39,078 nucleotides of DNA from Beijerinckiaceae bacterium (GCA_006514895.1 VDMG01000267.1:1-39078); one strand, 5' to 3'; positions 29,018-38,109 are shown, numbered from the stretch's first letter. Notes: a model not told the origin generated them from the letters alone. Program-made: numbers and translations.

Positions 29018-29830
29018 ATGCAAATGCCGGCACAGCAAGTCAATGGGATTCCGGCCGTGGAAAGCCAGCAAAAGCGCCGCCGCGATACGACGATAGACCC
29101 GGAGGAGGTCGCCCGTTTCGACCAGCTCGGTGCGCAATGGTGGGATTTCAATGGCCCCATGCAGGCCCTGCACAAATTCAACCCTGTCCGTGTCGCCTAT
29201 TTGCGCGAGCTCCTGGGCCGGCATTTTTTGAGCGAAGTGCAACCGCGCGACTGGCGCTCGGAGACGGCGCTTCAAGGCCTGACGATCCTCGACATCGGCT
29301 GCGGCGCCGGCATTCTCGCAGAACCCCTGGCGCGGCTCGGCGCCCGCATGACCGCGATCGATCCCGCCCGCCGCAATATCGAGGTGGCGCGAGACCACGC
29401 CATCAAGGCCGGACTTGCCATTGATTACCGCTGCACGAGCGCGGAGGCGCTTGTCGCTGAGGGCGCCATCTTCGATGTTGTCTTGGCGATGGAAGTCATC
29501 GAGCATGTGAGCGATGTGGGAAAATTCCTTCGCCAGGCGAGTGTGATGGTGCGGCCTGGCGGAATGCTTGTCGCCGCGACGCTCAACCGGACCCTGAAGA
29601 GCTTCGCTTTCGCGATCGTCGGCGCCGAATATGTGTTGCGGTGGGTTCCCCCTGGAACCCATAAATGGAGCCAATTCGTCACGCCGCTCGAACTCACCAA
29701 GGCGTTGCGGGGCGCTGGCCTTCATATAAAGGACGAAACCGGAGTCGTCTATGATCCGATAGCCGCGAAATGGCGGCTTTCGCATGACATGGACGTCAAT
29801 TACATCATGGCCGCCTATCGCCCGTCTTGA
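29018..29830 (+). CDS. ubiG: Ubiquinone biosynthesis O-methyltransferase
   Basis: SAM-dependent methyltransferase for both O-methylation steps of ubiquinone synthesis. About 270 residues from ATG 29018 (MQMPAQQVNG); an ATG two codons later is also possible. Motifs: DPEEVARFDQLGAQWWDFNG, PMQALHKFNPVRVAYLRELL, SAM-binding LDIGCGAGILAEPLARLGA, then DVVLAMEVIEHVSDVGKFLR and TLNRTLKSFAFAIVGAEYVL. The frame is open much further upstream only because it runs antisense to lysC. Divergent from lysC. The UbiH-like gene at 35058 may act in the same pathway. Confidence 0.95.
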   Translation: MQMPAQQVNGIPAVESQQKRRRDTTIDPEEVARFDQLGAQWWDFNGPMQALHKFNPVRVAYLRELLGRHFLSEVQPRDWRSETALQGLTILDIGCGAGILAEPLARLGARMTAIDPARRNIEVARDHAIKAGLAIDYRCTSAEALVAEGAIFDVVLAMEVIEHVSDVGKFLRQASVMVRPGGMLVAATLNRTLKSFAFAIVGAEYVLRWVPPGTHKWSQFVTPLELTKALRGAGLHIKDETGVVYDPIAAKWRLSHDMDVNYIMAAYRPS

Positions 29831-29857
29831 CGCCAACCGAATGATAAGGAGCGACGG

Positions 29858-30268
29858 TTGCGTTATCATCCTCGCGAGTATCTGTTCGCTTACGGGACTC
29901 TCCGCCGGGAAAGCAACAGCGAAATGTTCCGCCTTTTGGCGCGTTACGGTCAGTTTGTGGATGATGCTACCTGCCAAGGTAAACTTTATATGGTGGACGA
30001 CTATCCTGGTCTCGTCCCTTCAAATAACCCGCATGATTTTGTGTACGGCGAAGTTTACAAACTCAGTTGCCCAGATATCGTCTTATCCTGTCTTGATGAC
30101 TATGAAGAATGTAGCCCTAAGTTTACCAAGCCGACTGCATATGTACGGCGCAAGGAAAATGTGCAAACCAAGAGTGGCGAAGTCGTTACCGCATGGGTCT
30201 ACATTTACGATCGTCCTACCGAAGGGTTGCAACTTATTCAATCTGGAGACTTTTTGGAAAAAACCTGA
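29858..30268 (+). CDS. Gamma-glutamylcyclotransferase-like (AIG2/GGCT) protein
   Basis: 136 residues with the GGCT/AIG2 fold: N-terminal LFAYGTLRRESNSEMFRLLA (substrate loop YGTLR), YPGLVPSNN, VYGEVYKLS, then LDDYEECSP with the candidate catalytic Glu, and VTAWVYIYDRP. Related enzymes form 5-oxoproline from gamma-glutamyl amines, but many bacterial members are uncharacterised, so the substrate is unknown. I take the TTG at 29858 as start because AAGGAG lies 7 bases upstream. The gene is markedly AT-richer than ubiG just before it, suggesting acquisition. Intact. Confidence 0.85.
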   Translation: MRYHPREYLFAYGTLRRESNSEMFRLLARYGQFVDDATCQGKLYMVDDYPGLVPSNNPHDFVYGEVYKLSCPDIVLSCLDDYEECSPKFTKPTAYVRRKENVQTKSGEVVTAWVYIYDRPTEGLQLIQSGDFLEKT

Positions 30269-30326
30269 ATCCGCCTAAATATGGTGGAGGGGCAGCATAT
30301 GGGTCGGCAAAGGCACGTTTGATACG

Positions 30327-31905
30327 TCACAGATTAAAGAAGTTTTGCAACGCCTGCGCGACGCGGTCAAAAACCTCCGCCCAATCACCGCGGTGCTTCT
30401 GCCGGAACAGCCGCATCGTCGGGTACCAGGGGCTATCCTCGCGGTCGAGAAGCCAACGCCAATCCGGTACTTGTTTTAGGAGGACAAAAACAGGCTGGCC
30501 GAGCGCGCCCGCGAGATGCGCGATCGACGTATCGCAGGTGATAATCAAATCCAAATTTTGCATGACCGCCGCGGTATCGATGAAAGCATCGGTGCCGGCA
30601 TCGAAATCCTCGCCAAGCAGGATCAATCCGGGCAAGGTCTCCCCAGCCGCGCAAACCTCTATTTTCTGGATGCTGATGAGACGCACACCATCGATTTTGG
30701 GTAAGCTTCGTGAAACAAGCAAGAGGGATCGAGCGGGCCGGGTCCGCCTTGATGTTTGGATTCCCTCGCCAGCAAATGCCGATCGTGAAACCATGTGAGC
30801 CGATCGGCGCCGCCCATTTTTGCACCAAGAGCGCCTCGGCGCTTAAATAGGACAAAGTTGCAGGAATGGTCGCAAGCCGTGTCTTAAACGCGCGGGGAAG
30901 GCTCGAAAGCGCAGTCTGATAATCGAAGCGCTCGTTCGCATCGGCATCATTGGCGATCTTGATCTGCCCATCGAGCCCCTTGAAGAGCCGCCGCAAGCTT
31001 TTGCGGCAGAAGAAAGTGACATTGGCGCCCTGTCCGGCAAGGATAAGAAGATAGCGCGCGAATTGGATCGCGTCGCCGTGTCCCTGCTCGTCAAAAACGG
31101 CGATACTGCAACCGTCCGGATCGTCCCCTTGCCACTCCGGGACCGGATGATTGAGCGCATACTTCGGCATCCCGGAAAGGATCCAGCGATATTCGTAGAG
31201 TTCGAGGCCTCGCTCGAAATCCCCGCGAAGTAGCAGAAGTGCCGCTTTGTTGTTGTTGGCGTGAGCCGAGGCGGGATCGCACGCCAAGGCCGAGTCGAAA
31301 CCCTCGAGAGCCGCCTCGAACCGGCCCAAATATTTGAGCGCGACGGCGCGCCCGCTGAGCGCCTCGACACAACCAGGCCGAAGCGCCATGGCTTTCTCAA
31401 CAGCATCAAGGGCTGCTTCCGGCTGTTGAAGTTTTAGAAAAAGCTTGCCACGATTCGACCAAGCTTGCGGGAGTCGAGGTTCAATCCGCAAGGCCTTGGC
31501 GAGGTCGTGCCGGCCTCTGGCAGGCGCCCCAGCATAAGCAAGACGGCGCCGCGATTGTTCAGAATATCGGCCCCGGCCGTTGGAGGAGATTGCCACGATC
31601 GATCAAAGCTTCGATGAAAGAAGGCCGCAGCCGCAGCGCCTCATCGATAAATTTGAGGGCGCTCTCATACCGTCCGAGGTCGCTTAGAACAACGCCGCCG
31701 ACGCGCAAGGCTTCCGGATAAGCAGGATCGAGCCGCAACGCGATACGAGCGTGTCCACTGTCCGTCCGAGTTCTTGCAAAGCGAGGCCACGGTTCGACAA
31801 AGCCTCTAAATTGGCGGGATCGAGCGCCAAGGCGCGATCGAACCATTCGAGTGCCGGCAGATTTTTATCGCGCTTCCGCGAGAGGTGCCGCTGATTTTCG
31901 TCGCG
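30327..31905 (-). pseudogene. TPR protein with glycosyltransferase-like C-terminus, broken
   Basis: N-terminal tetratricopeptide repeats are readable in several frames: LEWFDRALALDPANLEALSN, then (frame change near 31757) IALRLDPAYPEALRVGGVVL and RYESALKFIDEALRLRPSFI, then (near 31580) ILNNRGAVLLMLGRLPEA, then (near 31510) DLAKALRIEPRLPQAWSNRG and RFEAALEGFDSALACDPASA. The C-terminal domain (GLELYEYRWILSG, IAVFDEQGHGDAIQFARYLL, FTIGICWRGNPNIKADPARS) is the GT41/ADP-heptose-transferase-like part of bacterial TPR glycosyltransferase proteins. It shifts frame near 30703 and ends CDTSIAHLAGALGQPVFVLL to 30327. At least four frame changes and no start codon that fits: a clear pseudogene. Confidence 0.82.
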
Positions 31906-32109
31906 AATATCAAGAGCCGCAGGGCCTTGCCCGGGGCTGGACGTTACGAGCGCCTCAGAAATATTGCTGCCTAATGACAACGCGGCGTCACTTGGCCTAT
32001 AAGCTCCCGAACCAGAGGCTCGAATCCGCGAACCCTCAACGTGGGGCGAGATTCGCTTCGTGGCGTTGGATTGAGCCTGCGGCCATATAACTACAAATTT
32101 AACAAGCCG
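31906..32109. other. Intergenic region TPR remnant / GNAT
   Basis: About 200 bases with no gene I can support. It presumably holds the lost start of the TPR gene and the GNAT promoter. A stretch near 32005-32035 resembles a tRNA T-loop but has no partner arms. Confidence 0.35.
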
Positions 32110-32613
32110 ATGGCGGATCTTTCCCTTACACTCAGCCCGCAAACGCCGGCCGATTTCGCGGCCATCGAAAAGCTCGACGAGCGCGCGTTTGGGCCGGGCC
32201 GGTTCGCCCGTTCGGCCTACCGGCTGCGCGAAGGGGTCGAGCCGGACTACAGCCTGTCGTTCGTCGCGCGGGTCGGCACCTTGCTGGTCGGCGCCAACCG
32301 GGTAACGCCAATTTTCTGCGGCGAGCGGCCGGCGCTGCTGTTTGGGCCGCTGACGGTCGATCCGCCGTTTCGCTCCGGCGGAATCGGCGAGGAACTGGTC
32401 ATGAAGTCGCTCGACGCCGCGCGGGCCGCAGGTCACCGGCTGGTGCTGCTTGTCGGCGACATGTCTTATTATGGCAAAATGGGTTTTTTGCCGGTGCCGC
32501 CGGACAGGCTCGTTTTCGCCGGGCCCGTCGATCCGGAGAGGCTGCTCTATTGCGAACTCGCCGAAGGGGCGTTTGAAGGCGTCAAGGGCAAGTTGCGGCG
32601 GGCTTTGCGATAG
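32110..32613 (+). CDS. GNAT family N-acetyltransferase
   Basis: 167 residues. Acetyl-CoA-dependent acetyltransferase fold: N-terminal SLTLSPQTPADFAAIEKLDE, ALLFGPLTVDPPFRSGGIGE with the CoA-binding R-x-x-G-x-G/A variant, then LVMKSLDAARAAGHRLVLLV and GDMSYYGKMGFLPVPPDRLV. This is the YhbS-like subgroup; substrate unknown. ATG 32110 has no strong ribosome site; the frame is open to 32041. It converges on the 700-aa membrane gene, and I recall the two as neighbours in related genomes. Intact. Confidence 0.85.
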   Translation: MADLSLTLSPQTPADFAAIEKLDERAFGPGRFARSAYRLREGVEPDYSLSFVARVGTLLVGANRVTPIFCGERPALLFGPLTVDPPFRSGGIGEELVMKSLDAARAAGHRLVLLVGDMSYYGKMGFLPVPPDRLVFAGPVDPERLLYCELAEGAFEGVKGKLRRALR

Positions 32614-32651
32614 GCTCGCGTGAGTGCTCGCTCGCTTGGGGCGCCGCACTT

Positions 32652-32670
32652 CGATGCGAGATTCGCATCG
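32652..32670. terminator. Hairpin between convergent genes
   Basis: CGATGCGA (32652-32659) pairs with TCGCATCG (32663-32670) around a 3-base loop, between the GNAT stop and the stop of the 700-aa membrane gene. No T run, so its use as a bidirectional terminator is a guess. Confidence 0.45.
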
Positions 32671-32697
32671 CCAAATCATTCGAGCGCCAAAGATCGA

Positions 32698-34800
32698 TCA
32701 GGAGCGCTCCCGCCTCGCGCTACGCCCCCGTCCCTCGAAAACCCAAGCCGCCGTAATGCTCCCCAATAGTGCGGCGAGGCCCAGGAAGCCGATCGCGAGC
32801 GGCATCACGCTTACGCCCTTGACTTCGCTGGCGCCGATCCGCTTGATCGCCGCATAACCGGCGCCGCCATAGACGGGGCTCTCCCCAAGCGCAACGAGAC
32901 GCGGCAAGGAGACGTCACTATTGTCCGCATTGCCGATTCGGCGCACGGTGCCCCCCGTCGCCTCCGCAAGGGGCTTGAGCTTCTTTTCCGTCGAGACGAC
33001 TTCCTGGAATTCGCGTGGATTTTCCGGACCGGCGTTGGCGAGAACTGACAGATATCCGTCGCTCAAGCGATAGAGGCCGAACTCGGCAGCGGTCACGACT
33101 GCCCGCGAAATGCCGGGCTCAGCCGGCGTCAAACTCACGCTTTGCTCGGCGCCGGAAGGCGAGGTGACAACGACGGGCGGGATATCGGGCTTGAGGCTTT
33201 GCCGCTCGATTTCGATTGTCTGCCCGCGCACATTGGCGCGCAGCGCTTCCTCTTCCAATTCCGGCTCCTTCATCAGCCAGTGCGCGAGCCTGCGCAAAAG
33301 GTCGAGGTGCGGGCCGCCGCCTTCAAAACCGCGCGCCCAGAGCCACATCTGATCGGTGAGGAGCAGCGCTACCCGGCCCTTGCCCTCGCGCGAGAGAACA
33401 AGCAGCGGCTTTCCGGCGGCGCCGGACAAAATACTCGTGCCGTTCGTAACCTCGGCATTGACCTGACGGAACCATTCGCTCCATGCTGGCGGGCTTTGAT
33501 CGGCACCCGGCAAGCCGCGAGTCACCGGATGTTTGGCGCCATCCTCCGTGACCGCGGCACGGAAGGCGTATTCGGTCAGAGTCCCATCCGGGCGCGCCGG
33601 CGCGATCCGCCCCAAGGGCGAATAATAGAGCCCTTCGGGCCGGGCGAAATCGGGGCCGGCTGCGAGCAGCAGTGCGCCGCCCTCGCGGACATAGCGGACG
33701 ATGTTGTCGAAATAAATCAGCGGCAAAACGCTCTGATTCGAATAGCGGTCGAAGACGATGAGGTCGAATTCCTTGATCTTCCGGCCGAAAAGATCGCTGG
33801 TCGGAAAGGCGATCAGCGACAATTCGTTGATCGGCGTCCCATCCTGCTTTTCGGGCGGCCGTAAAATCGTGAAATGCACAAGATCCACGTTGGCGTCGGA
33901 CTTTAAAAGATTGCGCCACATGCGCTCGCCCGCGTGCGGTTCCCCCGAAACGAGAAGAACCTTCAATTTGTCGCGCACGCCATCGATCGTCAGCACCGCC
34001 TTGTTGTTGATCGCGGTCAACTCGTCCGGCAAGGCGTCAACCTCGATCTCGATGACATTTGGGCCGCCGTGTTCAATTTTTACGGGGACGCGAATGCGTT
34101 CTCCCGGCGTCGCGGCGATGGTCGCGATTGGGTTGCCGTCGCGGCGAACCCTGAGCGCAACGGGATCGCCTTTGTCCGCTGTATCGAGCACCCGCAATTC
34201 GATCGTTTGATCCTTGCCGACGATGCCGAAACGCGGCGCCTCCAAAAGCTCAATTCGCCGGTCGCGCTCGCCTTCGTGGCCGGTGATGAGCGCATGCAGC
34301 GGCGCCTTGAAGCCGAGCGCGCCGGCGTCCGTCGGAATATCATCGACGACCCCGTCGGTAATCATTAAGACGCCGCCGACCCGGTCCGGAGGCACGTCGG
34401 CGAGCCCGGCATTCAACGCCGCGAAAAGCCGCGTGCCATCAGCCTCGCTCTCCGCGCGGCCGCTCTCGATCACGCGGACTTCGACATTGCCGAGCACGTT
34501 GAGGTTTTTCTCAAGCTCAGTGCGGGCCTTTTCGGTCTGCGCGGGGCGTTCGCCGATCGTCTGACTGCCGCTTTGGTCGACGACAACCGCGACAACTTCC
34601 TTCAATGGGTTGCGTTCCTCGCGCACCAGGGAGGGGCCAGTCATGGCCAATAAAAGCAAGCCAAGGCCAAGCGCGCGGAGAAAAATCCCGCTTTTGCGCG
34701 CATAAAAGCCCAAACCAACAAGCCCAAGCGCGATCACCCCCAGCCCGAGCAAAACGGGCCAGGGCAGGAGCGGGGCAAAAGAGAGATTAAAGTCGCTCAT
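32698..34800 (-). CDS. VWA/glutamine-amidotransferase-like membrane protein of the MoxR operon
   Basis: A 700-residue inner-membrane protein starting MSDFNLSFAPLLPWPVLLGL. Two N-terminal helices (~12-30 and ~37-56), then a VWA-like region (VVAVVVDQSGSQTIGERPAQ, GGVLMITDGVVDDIP), Ig-like strands, and an amidotransferase-type segment (ELSLIAFPTSDLFGRKIKEF, IVFDRYSNQSVLPLIYFDNI, GGALLLAAGPDFARPEGLYY). One helix near the C-terminus (MPLAIGFLGLAALLGSITAA) precedes a basic tail. This family normally follows the DUF4159 gene as the fourth member of the MoxR operon; here it is 26 kb away, inverted. It now depends on a promoter in 34801-35057. Intact. Confidence 0.85.
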   Translation of the reverse strand: MSDFNLSFAPLLPWPVLLGLGVIALGLVGLGFYARKSGIFLRALGLGLLLLAMTGPSLVREERNPLKEVVAVVVDQSGSQTIGERPAQTEKARTELEKNLNVLGNVEVRVIESGRAESEADGTRLFAALNAGLADVPPDRVGGVLMITDGVVDDIPTDAGALGFKAPLHALITGHEGERDRRIELLEAPRFGIVGKDQTIELRVLDTADKGDPVALRVRRDGNPIATIAATPGERIRVPVKIEHGGPNVIEIEVDALPDELTAINNKAVLTIDGVRDKLKVLLVSGEPHAGERMWRNLLKSDANVDLVHFTILRPPEKQDGTPINELSLIAFPTSDLFGRKIKEFDLIVFDRYSNQSVLPLIYFDNIVRYVREGGALLLAAGPDFARPEGLYYSPLGRIAPARPDGTLTEYAFRAAVTEDGAKHPVTRGLPGADQSPPAWSEWFRQVNAEVTNGTSILSGAAGKPLLVLSREGKGRVALLLTDQMWLWARGFEGGGPHLDLLRRLAHWLMKEPELEEEALRANVRGQTIEIERQSLKPDIPPVVVTSPSGAEQSVSLTPAEPGISRAVVTAAEFGLYRLSDGYLSVLANAGPENPREFQEVVSTEKKLKPLAEATGGTVRRIGNADNSDVSLPRLVALGESPVYGGAGYAAIKRIGASEVKGVSVMPLAIGFLGLAALLGSITAAWVFEGRGRSARRERS

Positions 34801-34896
34801 TCAGCCTCGACTGCTGGCGGGCACGCTTTAATGTGGACCTTTGCCAATATTCCACGGATAATCGGGACCGACTCGCCAGGGCTCACCCTTCAGGAA

Positions 34897-34924
34897 AAAG
34901 AGCTATCTTTAAAGAGCTATCTTT
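34897..34924. repeat. 14-bp perfect tandem duplication
   Basis: AAAGAGCTATCTTT occurs at 34897-34910 and again at 34911-34924. It lies in the gap between the divergent 700-aa membrane gene and the flavin monooxygenase, close to the inferred inversion end. Confidence 0.8.
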
Positions 34925-35057
34925 ATGGCGTCGGACTTTTACACTTCGCACCAATTTCGGCAATGTCCGGCTTATGGCGGCGCTCACGATTACTTTTCGC
35001 GCGGAAAACTCGCCAAATACGCCCCGCTGGTCTAAATTGGCATACAAAGGCGGCCCA

Positions 35058-36314
35058 ATGTCTCTCAAAACTCCCGAAACGGAAACCGGCATTCTGGTGG
35101 CCGGCGCCGGCGCCGCCGGTCTCTCCGCCGCGATCGCTCTCGCGCAAGCGGGATTTTCCGTAGTCTGCGTTGGCCATGTCGAGGGCCGCGCCAACGGGCG
35201 GACCGTTGCGCTTTTCGAGGCCTCGCTGCGCTTTTATAAAGCGCTTGGCGTATGGCCGCGTTTTCGCGGCAAGACCGCGCCGCTGGCCAGGATCACGATG
35301 ATCGATGCCACGGGGGCGCGGCTTCCGGTGCCCTCGGTGTCCTTCGGGGCGAGCGAGATCGGCCTTGCCGCCTTCGGCGAAAATATCGAGAACAATGTCT
35401 TGGTCGAAGGCCTTGCGGACATCGCCTCGGCGACCGAAAACCTCATTCTTCACGAGGGGATGATCGGCGATATCCATTTCGGGCCGGATGCCATCCACGC
35501 CACGCTCGCCGATGGGCATCGCGTCACGGCAAAGCTCGCCGCCGCCGCCGACGGGCGCAAGTCCCTCCTCCGGACGAAGGCGGGGATCGGCACACGTAGC
35601 TGGACCTATCCGCAGATCGCCTTCACGTCTCTTCTTTCGCATGCCAAGCCGCACCGGAATATCTCAACGGAGTTCCACACGCGCTCGGGCCCCTGCACGC
35701 TGGTTCCGCTTTGCGCGGCGCCCGATAGGCCAAACCGGTCGAGCCTCGTATGGCTCATGTCCGCCGAGGAGGCCCAGCGCCGGCGCGAGTTGCCGCAGGC
35801 TTCGCTCAGCCAAGAGATCGAGACCCAAGTCGATTCTCTTTTGGGCAAGATCGAGGTCGAGGGTCCGGGCGGCTTTTTCCCCATGGCGGGGATGAGCGCC
35901 AACCGTCTCTTTGGCCATCGCGTCGTGCTCATTGGCGAGGCCGCGCATATCTTTCCGCCGCTGGCGGCGCAAGGCCTCAACCTCAGTCTGCGCGACAGCG
36001 CCGCCCTCGTCGAGGTTTTGGAGGACGCGCGGGCGCTTGGCCAGGACATCGGTTCCGCGCGGACGTTGAAAGCCTATGAGAACGCCCGGCGGAGCGACAT
36101 TTTCTTACGCACGAATGGCGTCGACATCCTCAATCGCTCTCTGCTTTCAGATTTTTTCCCTGTCGATTTTTTGCGCGGCGCCGGCTTGCTTGCTTTCTCG
36201 GCGATCGGCCCTTTGCGTCGCGCGCTCATGCGGGAAGGCGTTCTCACGCATGGGACCTTGCCGCGTCTCATGCAAGAGCGGCCACTCAAGCGTTTGGCAT
36301 ACCGGCGCGCCTAG
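35058..36314 (+). CDS. FAD-dependent monooxygenase, UbiH/UbiF family
   Basis: 418 residues. Class A flavin monooxygenase related to the ubiquinone-ring hydroxylases. FAD-binding GAGAAGLSAAIALAQAGFSV near residues 16-35, the mid-protein AAAADGRKSLLRTKAGI (DG motif) and the second FAD motif VVLIGEAAHIFPPLAAQGLN followed by LSLRDSAALVEVL. The family usually has GDAAH; here Glu replaces Asp (GEAAH), as in some rhizobial members. ATG 35058 (MSLKTPETETGILVAGAG) fits; the open frame to 34833 adds unmatched sequence. Which hydroxylation it performs cannot be read. A family A repeat follows its stop directly. Confidence 0.88.
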   Translation: MSLKTPETETGILVAGAGAAGLSAAIALAQAGFSVVCVGHVEGRANGRTVALFEASLRFYKALGVWPRFRGKTAPLARITMIDATGARLPVPSVSFGASEIGLAAFGENIENNVLVEGLADIASATENLILHEGMIGDIHFGPDAIHATLADGHRVTAKLAAAADGRKSLLRTKAGIGTRSWTYPQIAFTSLLSHAKPHRNISTEFHTRSGPCTLVPLCAAPDRPNRSSLVWLMSAEEAQRRRELPQASLSQEIETQVDSLLGKIEVEGPGGFFPMAGMSANRLFGHRVVLIGEAAHIFPPLAAQGLNLSLRDSAALVEVLEDARALGQDIGSARTLKAYENARRSDIFLRTNGVDILNRSLLSDFFPVDFLRGAGLLAFSAIGPLRRALMREGVLTHGTLPRLMQERPLKRLAYRRA

Positions 36315-36385
36315 TGCGCTTTCAGAGTCAGCGGAATCGCATTTTCTCGACGCGAACCGGTATCCACTCGCTTGAAAATGCTCTA
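36313..36385. repeat. Dispersed repeat family A, reverse copy
   Basis: Reverse of the 17445 copy: GCATTTTC (36339-36346), GACGCGAACCGGTATCCACT, GAAAATGC (36374-36381), ending CTCTA. The right-hand module is only half present (GCGCTTTCAGAGTC at 36317-36330). It begins at the stop codon of the flavin monooxygenase and marks the edge before the integrated element. Confidence 0.75.
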
Positions 36386-36487
36386 AGCACGCGAGTCGAG
36401 GAATATTTGCTGTGAAAATCGTCACCTGAAATCTTAATTGCCGTTTCAGGAAGTCTCACGCTGCTACACAAACCAAGAGAATTCCCA

Positions 36488-36550
36488 GAAAATACTGGTA
36501 TTTTCGCATCAATTAACTTCACAACGCCTCACAACGTCCCATATGTTGTG
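36488..36550. promoter_or_regulatory. Palindromes at the integrase gene start
   Basis: GAAAATAC (36488-36495)/GTATTTTC (36498-36505) form an almost perfect 18-base palindrome with a 2-base centre. CACAAC at 36520-36525 and 36530-36535 is followed by the inverted GTTGTG at 36545-36550. They lie where an integrase promoter/operator or attachment-site arm would be. No tRNA gene flanks them. Confidence 0.4.
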
Positions 36551-37590
36551 GCCCGTGAGAAACAGAAAGCCAGCACCGAGCGGGCGGCGGGAAAGAGCCT
36601 CCGCCAGTTGGCGACCGACTACATGGAAAGGGCTTTCCCAGCCCTCGCCGCGAACACGATCAAGCAACGCCGCCATCATATCGAGGACATCATCATTCCG
36701 AAGCTGGGCGGTCTGGCGGCTCGCGACGTGACGACCGCCGATGTGGTGGCGCTGATCGAGGCCGTAGGGCAACGCTCCCAGAGCGTCGCGGCGCTTGTCT
36801 TTACTGCCATATCGGAAATCTTCAAGCATGGCGTGGCGCGTCATGCGGTGACGGCGAACCCCTGCGCCGGGATTTCCGTCGCAATCTGTGGCAAGCCGGA
36901 ACCCAAGCGGCAACGCTTGAAGCTGACCGCTAACGAACTGCGGGCAATTCTTCCAGCACTGCCTTCCATCGGCGAGCAAACGCTCTGAGCGTGAAAATCC
37001 TGCTAGCGACCTGCACGCGCATAGGCGAACTGACGCGGGCGGAAGGGGCGCATGTAAATTTCGACCGCGCGGAAAGGTTCATCCCTGACGCCAACAGCAA
37101 GACCGGCCGGGGTTTTACTGTGCCGCGGTCTTCGGCGGCGGTCGGCTGGTTCAAGGAATTGCACGCCTTTTCATGCGGCTCGCCCTTCGTGCTACCGGCG
37201 AGGCAAATGCGGCGCAGGCGGAATCACGGCGGGGAAATACATTTCGAGCAACGCACCCTGAATTCCATGCTGCACAAGCTGTGTGGCAAGCTGGAACAGG
37301 CCCATGAGGAAGACAAAACCGCAACCAAGGTGCGCCGCTTCACTCCCCACGATCTGCGCTCTACGGCGCGCAGCCACCTAGCCGCGCTAGGAGTGCATGT
37401 GATCGTGGCGGAACGCTGCCTAAATCACACGCTGGGCGGCTTGATCGCCCTCTATGACCAGCACGACTACATGACCGAACGGTGGGCGGCGCTGGAACTG
37501 TGGGCGGATTTCATCCGAGCTTGCGAGGCTGGCCGAGAATGGATGCCAAAGGCGGAGAACGTGGTTCCGCTACGATCCACAGCGGCTTGA
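36548..37590 (+). pseudogene. P4-type tyrosine integrase, truncated and frameshifted
   Basis: Phage/island site-specific recombinase. The first frame (36548-36988, GTG start) has the core-binding domain (KSLRQLATDYMERAFPALAA, TIKQRRHHIEDIIIPKLGG) and ends GEQTL-stop. One base over, the protein continues ALSVKILLATCTRIGELTRA with the first catalytic Arg, then FTPHDLRSTARSHLAALGV (His-x-x-Arg), ERCLNH (His) and the candidate Tyr in ALYDQHDYMTERW, to 37590. One indel near 36983 therefore splits it. The N-terminal arm-binding (DUF4102) domain of P4 integrases, about 90 residues, is also missing. Both defects predict no recombinase activity. Confidence 0.85.
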
Positions 37591-37623
37591 ACGGTTGCCG
37601 CGCCTAGCCCGACGGGGCGACAA

Positions 37624-37644
37624 CCGGGGGTTCCCCTCCCCCGG
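37624..37644. terminator. GC-rich hairpin after the integrase
   Basis: CCGGGGG (37624-37630) pairs with CCCCCGG (37638-37644) around TTCCCCT, 34 bases after the integrase stop. There is no T run; it may be a terminator or simply a stable stem. Confidence 0.4.
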
Positions 37645-37689
37645 CTGGCGCGGCTCCAGAAACAAGGGAAGGCGTGAAGGGACGCAAGT

Positions 37690-38109
37690 ATGGAGAATGG
37701 TCAAGATAGGACAGCAGTAGTCAGCAATTTGCAAGCCAGAATCGAGAATACTCCTGACAATGGAGACCTCGTACGCATTCCCCATTTTGGTATCTCGAAT
37801 CCGAACATCAAGGAAGCCGCCGAACTTGTGGTGGTGGACATGTGGTTTTCCGGTGAGATTGAGGGCGTCAACGAGCCTGAAGATTTCGACGGAAGCGCTT
37901 GCGCACCATGGCTGAAACCAGCTCTGGCGGACGCCATCACGGCGTTCGAGGCGCGGCTGTCGTCGGCGATCGATAGCGGCAGGCTGAAAGCATCAGCAAT
38001 ACGGCGAGACCTCGATGATCGGCTGATCCCCGAAAAAACCCATGTCTCTTACGACCACCTAGTCGAATGGATGGACGAATGGGGCCTCGCCCGGGCGATC
38101 ACATGGTAG
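37690..38109 (+). CDS. Unknown protein of the integrated element
   Basis: I do not recognise this 139-residue protein (MENGQDRTAVVSNLQARIEN). It is acidic and soluble-looking, with GISNPNIKEAAELVVVDMWF, PWLKPALADAITAFEARLSS and a C-terminal helix. AAGGGACG lies 8 bases before the ATG. Its stop overlaps the ATG of the next gene (38103), so the two are co-translated. Position between integrase and an AlpA-type regulator suggests a cargo or replication-control gene of the element. No signal peptide or membrane helix. Confidence 0.65.
   Translation: MENGQDRTAVVSNLQARIENTPDNGDLVRIPHFGISNPNIKEAAELVVVDMWFSGEIEGVNEPEDFDGSACAPWLKPALADAITAFEARLSSAIDSGRLKASAIRRDLDDRLIPEKTHVSYDHLVEWMDEWGLARAITW

Noticed and set aside
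32000-32045. tRNA-like T-loop sequence
   Set aside because: Only the loop resembles a tRNA; no matching acceptor, D or anticodon arms can be drawn.
31684-32679. 331-codon minus-strand frame across the GNAT gene
   Set aside because: Most of it is antisense to the intact GNAT gene; only its last ~50 codons are TPR sequence, already counted with the pseudogene.
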